A stretch of 64,000 bases of DNA from JBKHYJ01 sp046565505 (GCA_046565505.1 JBKHYJ010000063.1:1-64000), one strand, 5' to 3'; positions 43,460-52,678 are shown, counted from the stretch's first letter. Notes: generated from the sequence alone by a model not told the origin. Translations and numbers: made by a program.

Positions 43460-46132
43460 CTATGGGGTGTCGGAGAGATCGACTTTCATGTAGCTGCTGC
43501 CATCGCCGACGACGAATATGAATTTGCGGCCGCCGATTTCCACCCGCGTGACGCCCTCCGGCTTCATCTTTGAATCGAGCCGGGTCAGCTCGCGCGGGGC
43601 CGACTCGGCCCCCGACTGGTCGGCGTCGCCATTCCATTCCCACAGTGAGTATTCGGCGGTGCTCTCGCCGCGGGAGGCGGGGCCCGCGATTATCAGGAAC
43701 GAGGCGGACTTCGCGTCGTATTGGATGTCTCGAATGCCGAGGCCGCCCAGCGACAGTCGTATCGCAGACCCGGCCACTTCGAGGTTATCTTTTGAGAATG
43801 AGCCGAGCGGGTCGCGCAGCTTTATGGGTATGACGAGGGCCTTCCCGCCGACCAGCGGCGAGCGGAGCCCCAGCAGGAGGCGCTCGTTGGGTATGTCCCA
43901 CGCTATGCCTTCGACGTTCAGCCCCCCCTCGGCCCCCGCCACGCTGCCAACGTCTTTCAGGTCAGGGACCCTCTCTAACAGGAAGTCGCGCAGGTTGGCT
44001 ATCACGTCGACTTTCGTCATGCTCTGGTTGCCGGAGTCGAAAGCGAATCTGACGAGGGCGTTTCGGTCGCCGACTTCCGAGTGCGATTGAGAGCCGACCA
44101 CGTAAAAGAAGGACGCCCCGTACGCGATCCCTTCCGGGTCAGCTACGGACGCGCCGAAATCTATCGGCTTTGCCTGCTCGCCGACCTGCTTGCCCGACTG
44201 GTCCAGCTCCATCCAGAAGATTTGTCCGGGCTTGCTGTCGTCGATGAAGTAGACCCCGTTAGTGCCCGGCACCTGCACCACGCCGGACGCCTCGAACACT
44301 CCGCCCTTGAATTCGGTGCCCGCGCCCGGCGTCGCGATCTTCATCTTCGCCTTGCCCTTCGAGTTTAATTCCGCGACGGGTTTTTCGGTGCCCGAATTGC
44401 GCTGAGTTATGTAGAGCGCGAGTCCAACGGACAGGACTACCGCGAGTATCTGGGCCACTATTCGGCTGAGCCCGCTGATGTAGGCGGCCTTGAGCCGGTC
44501 GTCGGACCCCTTCTTCTTTTTCTTCTTCTTCTTGTCGCCCTTGTCATCCTCGGCCCCGCCGGCGACCTCGGGATTCGCCAGCGCCGGCGTTATGTTTCCG
44601 TCCGCCGGGAAGGGGGCGGCCGCGTCTGCGCCAAGCGGGATCACTATGGCCGGGGCTGCCGCTTCTTCCGGCCTGCGCGGGCTGTTGTCTTCGACCCCCG
44701 CGCGCTTCCTTACATCCGCGAGCGCGGCTGGGGAGAGCGTGGCGGTTATATTCGCGGTCGTCTCGGCGCGATTCTTGAAAGTGAGGACGGTCTGCCCTAG
44801 CTGTATAGTGTCCCCATGCCTGAGCGTGTGCGCATGCGCGCCCAGCCGCTCGCCATTGATGAACGTGCCGTTGCGGCTCCCGAGATCGACTATGCTGTAG
44901 GCTTTATCGCGCGCTATCAGGATGGCGTGCGTGTTGCTCACGGTCGGGTCGGACAGCACGATGTGATTGTGCGGCGCTTTCCCTATCTCCGTCTCGTGCT
45001 GGTTGATAAAGTATTCGAGTTTCTCGCCGGAGGGGAGGACGCCTATGAGCCGCGGGCCGTAGTAACGGTCCACCTGCTCATATATCTCTGTCGCCGTCGC
45101 GAGGCGGACCTCGACCGGCATGCCCATCTCTTGCTTCGCCGCCTCGATTGCCTCGGCGTCGGTCGGGTCGGCGACTGCGAGCGTGGCCGAGCCGGCTTCC
45201 TGCGCGATGGGGAATATCAAACGGTCGCGCGCCGTCCGGGCCGATAATTTTTCGACGACCGATTTATCGACCGACGCGGCTCCAAGGTCAATGGTCTGGA
45301 TGTGGAACGTGCGGCTCATCAAATCGCGCAGGCTTTCTTCGCTCACGAGCCCATGTTCTATGAGGACGCGGTAGAGCCTGCGGCCGCCCGCGTCGGCCCC
45401 TCGTAATCGCTCCACGTCGGCCGCCTGGGCCAGCCCGCCGGAGGTGATGGCGGCCGCCAGAGCGTCTTGCGTTAGCGGGGGCGGGGGAATTATTTCCGAA
45501 ATGTTGATGGCCCCGGTCTCGCTGTGATTGCCTAGCCTGAAGGTGAGCTTTGAAAGGCCCACGCCGATCACGTCGCCATGTTTTAGCGCGCGGGACCCCG
45601 TGATCGGCTCGCCGTTGACTATCGTGCCGTTACGGCTGCCGAGGTCGTTAACCGCATACTCGCCATTCTCTATTCGGATCAGGGCATGCGCGGCCGACAC
45701 AGCCGGGTCGGCGATGACGATGTCGTTGCGCGGCCCCTTGCCGATCTGAGTTTCAGTCTTGGTGATTTCGCGGTCGAACACGTCGCCCGTGGGGAGCAGT
45801 ATCCTGAGAACAGCCTTATGCTCCGCCGTGTGCCTGGCGACGACCGGCTCTGTCTTGAGCCCGACTTCTTCCATAGTGAGGGCAATCGTACCCCCCGCCT
45901 CGGGCGGCGGGGCGGCGCCGGGATCTTGCAGCGAGGAAAACTCCGCCGTTTTCAGCGGCGCCTGCGCGTCGCCTTTCGCGGCGGCCGGGAGCGGGTTTGA
46001 GTCCGGGCGCAAATCTCTAATCTCTATGTTGAGCGAATCATAATAGTCGCGCAACTCGTGGCCACAGCGGTAACAGAACCGCTGCCCGTCGCGCGCCACG
46101 GGAGACTTACACTTAGGACACTCAAGCGTCAT
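43460..46132 (-). CDS. Zinc ribbon-FHA-MshEN-FHA-TM-DUF3616 fusion protein
   Basis: 890 residues with an unusual domain order. Residues 4-24: zinc ribbon (CPKC...CYRC). ~115-190: first FHA domain (IGKGPRNDIVIADPAVSAAHA, DLGSRNGTIVNG). ~230-350: MshEN-type domain, the cyclic-di-GMP-binding N-domain of GspE/PilB ATPases (YRVLIEHGLVSEESLRDLM, LAVADPTDAEAIEA). ~370-445: second FHA domain (LSDPTVSNTHAIL, DLGSRNGTFING). A poly-Lys stretch (~535) and one membrane helix (~550-570) follow, then a DUF3616 domain outside the membrane. FHA domains bind phosphothreonine, so the protein may join kinase and cyclic-di-GMP signals inside to a sensor outside. DUF3616 is shared with the next gene. Confidence 0.85.
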   Translation of the reverse strand: MTLECPKCKSPVARDGQRFCYRCGHELRDYYDSLNIEIRDLRPDSNPLPAAAKGDAQAPLKTAEFSSLQDPGAAPPPEAGGTIALTMEEVGLKTEPVVARHTAEHKAVLRILLPTGDVFDREITKTETQIGKGPRNDIVIADPAVSAAHALIRIENGEYAVNDLGSRNGTIVNGEPITGSRALKHGDVIGVGLSKLTFRLGNHSETGAINISEIIPPPPLTQDALAAAITSGGLAQAADVERLRGADAGGRRLYRVLIEHGLVSEESLRDLMSRTFHIQTIDLGAASVDKSVVEKLSARTARDRLIFPIAQEAGSATLAVADPTDAEAIEAAKQEMGMPVEVRLATATEIYEQVDRYYGPRLIGVLPSGEKLEYFINQHETEIGKAPHNHIVLSDPTVSNTHAILIARDKAYSIVDLGSRNGTFINGERLGAHAHTLRHGDTIQLGQTVLTFKNRAETTANITATLSPAALADVRKRAGVEDNSPRRPEEAAAPAIVIPLGADAAAPFPADGNITPALANPEVAGGAEDDKGDKKKKKKKKGSDDRLKAAYISGLSRIVAQILAVVLSVGLALYITQRNSGTEKPVAELNSKGKAKMKIATPGAGTEFKGGVFEASGVVQVPGTNGVYFIDDSKPGQIFWMELDQSGKQVGEQAKPIDFGASVADPEGIAYGASFFYVVGSQSHSEVGDRNALVRFAFDSGNQSMTKVDVIANLRDFLLERVPDLKDVGSVAGAEGGLNVEGIAWDIPNERLLLGLRSPLVGGKALVIPIKLRDPLGSFSKDNLEVAGSAIRLSLGGLGIRDIQYDAKSASFLIIAGPASRGESTAEYSLWEWNGDADQSGAESAPRELTRLDSKMKPEGVTRVEIGGRKFIFVVGDGSSYMKVDLSDTP

Positions 46133-46293
46133 ATGAAACTATTTTATTCCTTCGACGTCGTAGCGAGCGAACGCCGAAATCCCCCAGTACAGGCTGCTCC
46201 TGCCCGGGCACCCATTCATTGCCCAAGCCGCTATGGGCGCAGTATAACGGCTCACTGTAATAAAAGGCAAGAAACGGCTCCCGGCCTATCGGT

Positions 46294-46322
46294 TTGACAT
46301 GCGTGAGAGGCGGGTCTACAAT
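46294..46322 (+). promoter_or_regulatory. Consensus promoter for tatA
   Basis: TTGACA at 46294-46299 and TACAAT at 46317-46322 with the ideal 17-base spacer. AAGGAG at 46346 and the ATG at 46359 follow, giving a leader of about 30 bases. One of the best promoter matches in the window. Confidence 0.8.
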
Positions 46323-46358
46323 CGAACCATCTGAATTCACCGTTTAAGGAGCACGTCA

Positions 46359-46589
46359 ATGATGGGTCTTGGAATGCCCGAGATGGTAATTATCCTGCTG
46401 ATAATCATAGTGCTGTTCGGGTCGCGGAAAATACCGGAGCTGGCGAAAGGGCTGGGCGAAGGCATACGCAACTTTAAATCCGGCATTCACGGCGACGACC
46501 AACGCGATATTGACGACCGCAGGTATCGCGACGACGACCGTAAATATCGCGAGGATGAGCGTAGGGAAGAACATCGCAGGACAAGCTAG
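46359..46589 (+). CDS. tatA: Sec-independent translocase TatA/E family protein
   Basis: 76 residues, AAGGAG seven bases upstream. The N-terminal membrane helix (MPEMVIILLIIIVLFGSRKIPELAKGLGEGIRNFK) holds the FGxxKxPEL-type hinge and amphipathic helix that define TatA/TatE. The C-terminal 35 residues are very polar and Asp/Arg-rich (DDRRYRDDDRKYREDERR). It forms the Tat pore in the inner membrane for folded proteins. tatB and tatC are not next to it; the following genes are on the other strand, so it is monocistronic with its own strong promoter. Confidence 0.92.
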   Translation: MMGLGMPEMVIILLIIIVLFGSRKIPELAKGLGEGIRNFKSGIHGDDQRDIDDRRYRDDDRKYREDERREEHRRTS

Positions 46590-46716
46590 CACTCTCGGGC
46601 AAGTACTCTTTTACTTATCTCCCGGCCACCTCTGACAGCTAACTTCTAAAGGGAGGGTGATGGGGCTCGCGCCAGCGGCCGATTTCAGCCTGGAGAGGTG
46701 CGTCCGTTGAAACCTA

Positions 46717-47124
46717 TCAATCGAAATCGTCCGTCAGCGGCTGCCGGCCTACGAACCCGGAGTCGACCTCATGCCACCAGCCTATCTCGTCCTCGTCAGG
46801 TTTCCAGCAGAGGTAGACTATGCGGCCCTCACGCTCGTAAGGGAAATCGACCAGCCCCGTGCGAAAGTCTTTGACGTGCACGCCGAGGTGCTCGATCTCT
46901 TGGACAGCTTCGCTGAACCGAATCATGTGCGCGAGGTAGGTCGGGCCCAGGGCAGACCCGCCGCCCATCACCGCCTTCTCCCGCGCGCGGTCGATCTCGA
47001 CGCGCATGCTCAGGAGCGTCTCGCGCTCCGAAGTGACGCGCGCGAGCAGCCTGCGTAGTTTCGGTATCAGGCCGCGCGCCTCGCTGAGGGTGAATACTCT
47101 TTCCTCGTCAACTTCGTCTAGCAT
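46717..47124 (-). CDS. DUF2203 family protein
   Basis: 135 residues from the ATG at 47124 (MLDEVDEERVFTLSEARGLI), chosen because GGAAAGG lies just upstream; the frame is open for 43 more codons without domain-like sequence. The pattern EARGLIPKL, GVHVKDFRTGLVDFPYEREGRIVYLCWKPDEDEIGWWHEVDSGFVGRQPL is that of DUF2203, a family of small cytoplasmic proteins with unknown role. It follows the GH3 gene on the same strand. Confidence 0.85.
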   Translation of the reverse strand: MLDEVDEERVFTLSEARGLIPKLRRLLARVTSERETLLSMRVEIDRAREKAVMGGGSALGPTYLAHMIRFSEAVQEIEHLGVHVKDFRTGLVDFPYEREGRIVYLCWKPDEDEIGWWHEVDSGFVGRQPLTDDFD

Positions 47125-47307
47125 CGGAACCTTTCCTGTAACCGCGATGACTTTATGCTGCACCATCCGATTGGGCGGGTCAAGCGCGAAGCTCAAAGGC
47201 ATGCGCTCCAGTGTGCAAAAGCGCGCGTCGCAACGGAGCCCGCGTGAGGCCATGCCCGTGCCGCGTGGGCCACGTCCCCCTTTACCCTCCCGCGCCTTAC
47301 TGCGGCG

Positions 47308-49107
47308 TCAGTTACGCGCTCTCGTGACGGAGTGACCTATCGGGTAAAAGCCGGGGATCTCTATAGGCAGCTTCCCTTTAAACTCTATCTCCCCCAGCAC
47401 GGCTTTGAGCGCGGCCTCTTCGGCGGCCGGGTAATACTCGTAGGCGAGCACGTAAGAGGGCAGCTCGGGCACGAACGAAATGATGTATGGGCTGCCATAG
47501 AGCACGAAGGCGAATGGCTTCTCAACGGCGGAAAGGTATTTGAGGAGGTCTATCTCGCCTTCAGTCAGGTCAATCGAGCCTTTGTATGCCGCCACTCGGA
47601 TGAATCCATTGACTATGACCACGTCAGAAACCGCCGCGAGCTTTTTAATCAAGTCGAACTCCGCCGGCGAAGTCTTGTCGGAGACATACACGTCGGTCGT
47701 CTTAGGGTGGCGCCTGACCAGCCCGGCGAGGAACGCGCGGCCCGGCGCCCCGTCGCGCCACCCCTCGTTGTTGTCAACAAGTGTCACGAAGAGGGCCTTT
47801 TGTTCGGGGGCGAGCTTCAGCGGCAACACGTTCTTGTTATCGCGCACGAGCGTGATCGCGCTTTCGATTATTTGCCGCGCCGCCCGCTGGTGCTCCCCGC
47901 TGCCGAGCACTTTGTCGAGCCTGTTTAAATCCGCGAAGCGGTTCTTGTCGAGGCCGAGCTTCTCTTTGGCGAGCAGTATCCGGCGCACGGATTCGTCTAT
48001 GCGAGACTCTTTTATTTCGCCCGCCTCTACCGCGCGCTTGATGGCGTTGAAGGCCTGGTCTACGGCGGGCGGGTAGAGGATCACGTCCGCGCCCGCCTTG
48101 ATGGCGCGGACCGCGGCCTCGCCCTCAGGGTAGTGGGCCGCCACGCCGCGCATGTTCATCGCGTCGGTGAAGATGACCCCGCCGAACTTAAGCTCGCCCC
48201 GCAGAACGTCCGTGAGCATCATATGCGAAAGCGTGGCGGGGAGCTTTCCTGTCTCTATCCGCGGGAGAGCTATGTGGGCGCTCATCACCCCGCCGACCCC
48301 CTCCTCGACGGCGGCCCGAAAAGGGGGGAGCTCTACGGCGTTCAAGCGCGCGCGGTCAACGTCTACGGACGGAAGCTCCAGGTGCGAATCCGTAGACGTG
48401 TCGCCGTGACCCGGGAAGTGCTTGGCGGTCGCCATCGCCCCGGCCGACTGCGACCCGCGTATGTACGCGCGGGCCATTTCGGAAACAAGCTTCGGCTCGC
48501 CTCCGAACGAGCGGATGTTGATTATAGGGTTGCGCGCGTTGTTGTTCACGTCAACAACAGGGTAGAAATTCACGTTCACGCCCATGGCGCGCGCCTCTTC
48601 GGCCGTGACCTGCCCCGCCCTGTAAGCAAGCTCCGGGGCGGCCGTCGCCCCCATCGCCATCGCGCGGGGCAGCCTGGTCGCGCCAAGGTAGCGCAGCCCC
48701 ACGCCGCCCTCGAAATCCGCGGTTATCAAGAGCGGGACCTTAGCCGCCTCCTGCATGTGATTTATGAGCAGGGCGACCCCTGCGGGCTCGTGGAGGCTGT
48801 TGACTTCGCCGAGCATATGATAACCGCCGACGTGGAACTCCGTTATGTCGCGGCGAATTTGTCTGAAGGAGTCGCCGTCCTGGCTCATGAACATGCCGAC
48901 TGTCGCCGGAATGATTAATTGCCCGACCTTCTCGTCCAGAGTCATGGAGGCGAGAGTCGTATCAACCCACGACTTTGCCGCCGTGGGCCTCACGGTCCCC
49001 TTCGACGCGCCCTTCTGGCTCGGGCCGCGCGCGACGGGCAGGGAGGCGAATACGTTTGAGGCGCTCAGCACGGCCGCTATTAGCAAAATGCGTTTTATGT
49101 AGAACAC
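47308..49107 (-). CDS. Secreted GH3 beta-N-acetylhexosaminidase, NagZ-like
   Basis: 599 residues. A signal peptide spans residues 1-22 (RILLIAAVLSASNVFA). Residues ~45-380 form a GH3 barrel with KHFPGHGDTSTDSHLELP, the NagZ loop that carries the catalytic Asp-His dyad, and VIFTDAMNMRGVAAHYP with the nucleophile Asp. The C-terminal ~200 residues resemble the second (GH3_C) domain, which NagZ of E. coli lacks but Bacillus-type enzymes have. Such enzymes remove N-acetylglucosamine from muropeptides; the signal peptide places it outside the cytoplasm. It follows the symporter gene on the same strand, 121 bases away. Confidence 0.88.
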   Translation of the reverse strand: MFYIKRILLIAAVLSASNVFASLPVARGPSQKGASKGTVRPTAAKSWVDTTLASMTLDEKVGQLIIPATVGMFMSQDGDSFRQIRRDITEFHVGGYHMLGEVNSLHEPAGVALLINHMQEAAKVPLLITADFEGGVGLRYLGATRLPRAMAMGATAAPELAYRAGQVTAEEARAMGVNVNFYPVVDVNNNARNPIINIRSFGGEPKLVSEMARAYIRGSQSAGAMATAKHFPGHGDTSTDSHLELPSVDVDRARLNAVELPPFRAAVEEGVGGVMSAHIALPRIETGKLPATLSHMMLTDVLRGELKFGGVIFTDAMNMRGVAAHYPEGEAAVRAIKAGADVILYPPAVDQAFNAIKRAVEAGEIKESRIDESVRRILLAKEKLGLDKNRFADLNRLDKVLGSGEHQRAARQIIESAITLVRDNKNVLPLKLAPEQKALFVTLVDNNEGWRDGAPGRAFLAGLVRRHPKTTDVYVSDKTSPAEFDLIKKLAAVSDVVIVNGFIRVAAYKGSIDLTEGEIDLLKYLSAVEKPFAFVLYGSPYIISFVPELPSYVLAYEYYPAAEEAALKAVLGEIEFKGKLPIEIPGFYPIGHSVTRARN

Positions 49108-49228
49108 TTGATCCCCTTAGAAGTTCGATAATCAGCGACACCGCACGTTCGGCTGTGGCGAATGTGAGGCAAAGACGCTTTAATATCTTTGCAGTCGGGC
49201 GCGCCCGGACGCCGCGCCGCCGCTGGAG

Positions 49229-51115
49229 TCATGACGCGGAGCGGTGCTCGACGGCCCTTCGCGACTGCGCCGTGTCATCAGTATGAGCTTCCCAACCGAA
49301 GCGCTCCAGGTTCCAGAAGATTACCAGGCCCGCGACGACCCCCGCGAAAATGAAGATCAGCCCCCTGATGAGGTGGCCGAAGATAAGCTCGCCTATGCCG
49401 AACAGGAAAGAGTAGACGAGCGCGCAGCCCATAAGCCAGTTCAAGAAATGCGGGGCTAGCGAGCCGCGCCCCCCGCTCCCCGCCGCCTCCGCGATGCGAG
49501 ACCATCCCGGGCCGTCGGGCCGCACCCTGGCGTAAAATGATTTCAGCTTGGCGTCGGGCTCCGGGCTCGTGGCGAACGTGGCGACGACCCAGACGGCCGT
49601 CGTGATGGTAACCGTCAGTATCAGCGACCACGCGAAGCCGGTAGCCGTCGCCGGGTCGAGCCAGCCCACGAGGACCTGATTCTGATCGCCCGGCGTCCCC
49701 AGGTATCGCAGAGTCATTGAGACGACGAACGCGGCCATCATCGCGGCTATCTCGGACCACGCGTTGATGCGCCACCAGTACCACCGCAGTATGTAGACCA
49801 GGCCGGTCCCCGCCCCGAGCAGCATAAGCATCTCCCACCCGCTCGTTATCGTCGACATGAAGTAAGTGACTATTACCGACAGCGCCACTACTGCCGCCGT
49901 CGATACGCGCGACGCCATGACGTAGTGCCGCTCCGACCCTTGCGTCTTAACGAAGCGGCGGTAGAAATCGTTGATGATGTAGGACGCGCCCCAGTTCATC
50001 TGCGTGGAGATAGTTGACATGTACGCCGCCGCGAAGGACGCGAGCAGCAGCCCCCTGAAGGCCGGCGGCAGGTGATGATTCATAACCTGCACGTAGCCCA
50101 TGCCCGGGTCCGGGTTTCCGGTCTCGGGGTTGATCGTGTCGAACTCGCCATTGTGGGCCAGCACGAGCGAGCAGAGCGCGACTATGATCCAGGGCCAGGG
50201 CCTCAGCGCGTAATGCGCTACGTTAAACCAGAGCGTGGCGAAGACTCCATGCCTTTCGTCCTTGGCGGAGAATATCCGCTGGGCGATGTACCCGCCGCCG
50301 CCCGGCTCCGCGCCCGGATACCAGGAGGCCCACCAGTTAACGCACAGGTACACGGCCAGCGTCAGCAGCGGCAGCATCCAGAAAGCTGTCCCGTCGGGCA
50401 ATACCGAAAGCACCTTGTCCGAGTCGCCGTAGGGGAGGCTGCCCCCCGGCGGCGTCACGGAAGCGAGCTGCGCCTTTAACCCGTCTATGCCCCCGACCGC
50501 GCCGAGCGCGAAGAAGGCGAGGGCGATTGACCCCGCCATCGCGATTACGAATTGTACCGCGTCCGTCACGACCACGCCCCAGAGGCCGGAGAGGATCGAA
50601 TACAGGAACGTGATGCCAAGGCAAAGGGCGAGCGCATGAAGCTTGGCGATGCCCAGAGTGCCGCCCAGCACCTTAGCCATGCCCAGGTTGACCCACCCCA
50701 TTATTATCAGGTTCACGGGCAGCCCGAGGTAAAGGGCGCGGAACCCGCGCAGGAATGCCGCCGCGCGCCCCGAGTAGCGAAGCTCGACGAACTCCACGTC
50801 GGTCATCACCTCCGCCCGGCGCCAAAGCCTGGCGAAGAAAAAGACCGTCAGCATCCCGCTCGCCAGCAGGCTCCACCAGAGCCAGTTGCCCGCCACCCCA
50901 TTGCGCGCGACCATCTCGGTCACCGCCAGCGGCGTGTCTGCCGCGAACGTTGTCGCCACCATCGAGGTCCCGGCCAGCCACCACGGCATGGAGCGGTCGG
51001 AAAGGAAATACTCGTCGACCGAGCGGCTCGCCCGCCGCGTGTAGTAAAGCCCGATGGCCAGCGATAAAACGAAGTATGCCGATATGATCGCCCAGTCAAT
51101 CGCCGTCAGTTTCAT
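49229..51115 (-). CDS. Sodium:solute symporter family protein
   Basis: 628 residues with about 14 membrane helices. The first helices start DWAIISAYFVLSLAIGLYYTRR and contain SVDEYFLSDRSMPWWLAGTSMVATTFAADTP, the SSS-family sodium-site region. Later GAEPGGGGYIAQRIFSAKDER and AAYMSTISTQMNWGASYIINDFYRRF also fit SSS transporters. The solute cannot be told from sequence; the nearby GH3 gene suggests a sugar or amino sugar. The ATG at 51115 (MKLTAIDW) gives the normal family N-terminus. Confidence 0.9.
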   Translation of the reverse strand: MKLTAIDWAIISAYFVLSLAIGLYYTRRASRSVDEYFLSDRSMPWWLAGTSMVATTFAADTPLAVTEMVARNGVAGNWLWWSLLASGMLTVFFFARLWRRAEVMTDVEFVELRYSGRAAAFLRGFRALYLGLPVNLIIMGWVNLGMAKVLGGTLGIAKLHALALCLGITFLYSILSGLWGVVVTDAVQFVIAMAGSIALAFFALGAVGGIDGLKAQLASVTPPGGSLPYGDSDKVLSVLPDGTAFWMLPLLTLAVYLCVNWWASWYPGAEPGGGGYIAQRIFSAKDERHGVFATLWFNVAHYALRPWPWIIVALCSLVLAHNGEFDTINPETGNPDPGMGYVQVMNHHLPPAFRGLLLASFAAAYMSTISTQMNWGASYIINDFYRRFVKTQGSERHYVMASRVSTAAVVALSVIVTYFMSTITSGWEMLMLLGAGTGLVYILRWYWWRINAWSEIAAMMAAFVVSMTLRYLGTPGDQNQVLVGWLDPATATGFAWSLILTVTITTAVWVVATFATSPEPDAKLKSFYARVRPDGPGWSRIAEAAGSGGRGSLAPHFLNWLMGCALVYSFLFGIGELIFGHLIRGLIFIFAGVVAGLVIFWNLERFGWEAHTDDTAQSRRAVEHRSAS

Positions 51116-51346
51116 CGCGTCACCCCCGAAGCCTAATGGCGAGTATCTAGTGACGAGCCGCGCCCCTAAGGTGGCGCCCGACCGCCCATTTCATCCGACG
51201 CCCGCGCGGCCTCCGCGCAGCGCGTCGCCCGTCATTAATCGCGAATTTTCGGGGGCACTTTATCATAAGAGGGGGGTATTCGTAACCCCGAAGAATGTTC
51301 CATGACGGCCTACATAGGGCTATGATTTTCGCAGAAGAGTATGGTA

Positions 51347-51352
51347 TATACT
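51347..51352 (+). promoter_or_regulatory. Possible -10 box for the Asn-rich lipoprotein
   Basis: TATACT 63 bases before the start codon in an AT-rich stretch; no good -35 box (GATTTT at the expected place). Confidence 0.35.
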
Positions 51353-51414
51353 TCAATCGGGATGCTTCCCTATTTCGCCGCCCGAAAGATGCGGCTGCCT
51401 TAAAGGAGATGATG

Positions 51415-51726
51415 ATGAGAAAGATTTTTGCCCTTGCAGTACTGACACTTCTTGTTTCATGTGTTGCTTGCACGTCAGAGAACGCGAACAATGGCAACGG
51501 TAACGCTAATCGTACGGCCAACAGTAACATCACGGTTAACAACGCTAACGTCACTGTCAACGTTCCACCCCCAGTGAACACCAACACCAGCACTGCTAAC
51601 GCCAACAACGCCAACCACAGTAACAGCAATGCTGGCCGCACCAACACTAACGTAAGCACCAACACCAACAGGAATTCTGGCGCGGGTACGAACGCCAACA
51701 GGCCCAGGAATGGGAATAGACCATAG
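51415..51726 (+). CDS. Asn-rich small lipoprotein
   Basis: 103 residues from the third of three consecutive ATG codons (51409, 51412, 51415); AAAGGAG at 51402-51408 fits the last best. The signal sequence MRKIFALAVLTLLVSCVACTS has two possible lipobox Cys. The mature part is almost only Asn, Thr, Ala, Gly and Ser (NANNGNGNANRTANSN, NTNTSTANANNANHSNS) with a NITVNNANVTVNV strand-like stretch. Codon use and base composition (AAC/GCC repeats, lower G+C) differ from the neighbours. Likely disordered at the cell surface. No family function known. Confidence 0.75.
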   Translation: MRKIFALAVLTLLVSCVACTSENANNGNGNANRTANSNITVNNANVTVNVPPPVNTNTSTANANNANHSNSNAGRTNTNVSTNTNRNSGAGTNANRPRNGNRP

Positions 51727-52078
51727 TGGAGTCTATTACCGCGGGACTGTCTGTTATCTGCAATTAGATTGTAAGGGTATGACGGCAGGTCGGTCATATC
51801 CTTACAATCTGGCAACGCGGCGTTTATTTCCGCCTTCTTTTCAACCCGCCGATCCCGAGCCTATTGACGCAACTGCCGCGCAGTCATAAGCGCCGCCTCC
51901 CCGCCGCGGGCTGATGCCCCTACGCCGGAAGGCTTGAAAAGAGAGCCGGCCCGGCCCTGGCGCGAGCTTCGGGGCGACGCTTCAACCTGTGAAGACGGGC
52001 GGCCGTTTGTTGTATACTACCGTGGAGACGCTTGCCCGATTCGCCGCTCGCCATCTGTCAGCCCGGAGGCTTCGATTA
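51727..52078 (+). other. Gap between two lipoprotein genes
   Basis: 352 bases without a gene. It holds the long hairpin at 51766-51810. TATACT at 52013-52018 is a possible -10 box for the BON lipoprotein, with no clear -35. GGAGG at 52065-52069 is its ribosome-binding site. Confidence 0.4.
51766..51810 (+). repeat. 18-bp inverted repeat downstream of the Asn-rich lipoprotein gene
   Basis: Left arm AGATTGTAAGGGTATGAC (51766-51783), nine-base loop, right arm GTCATATCCTTACAATCT (51793-51810). All 18 positions pair, one of them as G-U. It starts 40 bases after the stop. No T-run follows, so it is not a standard intrinsic terminator; it may stabilise the mRNA 3' end, be a small palindromic element, or bind a protein. 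Confidence 0.75.
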
Positions 52079-52678
52079 ATGCGTAAGGCCCTAATAGCCG
52101 CCGCCATCAGTCTTGCCCTGCTCAACATCGCGTGCAGAGACGCCGCCCGCCATGACAACGCCAACCATAACGCCGCCCCCGCTAATGCGAACGCCGGCGG
52201 GGAGGCTCGCGCGGGCGTGAGCGATGGCTGGATCACCATGAAGACTAAGCTCGCGCTGCTCGCCAATCATCCGACGAGCGGGTTCGAAACAGAAGTTGAC
52301 ACCAGGGACGGCCTGGTCACGCTGACCGGCACGGTCGATACGAATGAGGCGAAGGCCGCGGCGGATGAGGTGGCGAAAAAGATCGAAGGCGTCAGGGGTG
52401 TGAACAACCAGCTTCAGGTGGTGCCCGAAGCGAGGCGCAAAGAAGTTAACGCGACCGACGATAAGATAAAAGAAGAAATCGGCAAGGCGCTGGATAACGA
52501 CCCCCGGCTGAGGGAGTTGTCCCTCGCGGTCGACAGCAACGCGGGCGTGGTATCGCTGGACGGGACCGTCGATACGAATGAGCAGTTGCTTTACGCCGCG
52601 CAGGCTATACGAAAAATCTCGGGCGTGAAGTCGGTTGTAACAAGCGCCGTCACAGTCACCAACGACAAGAATTCATAG
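52079..52678 (+). CDS. Lipoprotein with two BON domains
   Basis: 199 residues from the ATG at 52079, with GGAGG nine bases upstream. Signal and lipobox: KALIAAAISLALLNIACRDA, Cys19. An Asn/Ala-rich linker (HDNANHNAAPANANAGG) follows, similar in style to the previous lipoprotein. Two BON domains occupy about residues 50-118 and 122-195, each with a TLTGTVDTNEAKAAAD or VSLDGTVDTNEQLLYAA motif. BON domains bind phospholipid and occur in envelope-protective proteins such as OsmY and DolP. Predicted role: periplasmic envelope maintenance. Confidence 0.88.
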   Translation: MRKALIAAAISLALLNIACRDAARHDNANHNAAPANANAGGEARAGVSDGWITMKTKLALLANHPTSGFETEVDTRDGLVTLTGTVDTNEAKAAADEVAKKIEGVRGVNNQLQVVPEARRKEVNATDDKIKEEIGKALDNDPRLRELSLAVDSNAGVVSLDGTVDTNEQLLYAAQAIRKISGVKSVVTSAVTVTNDKNS

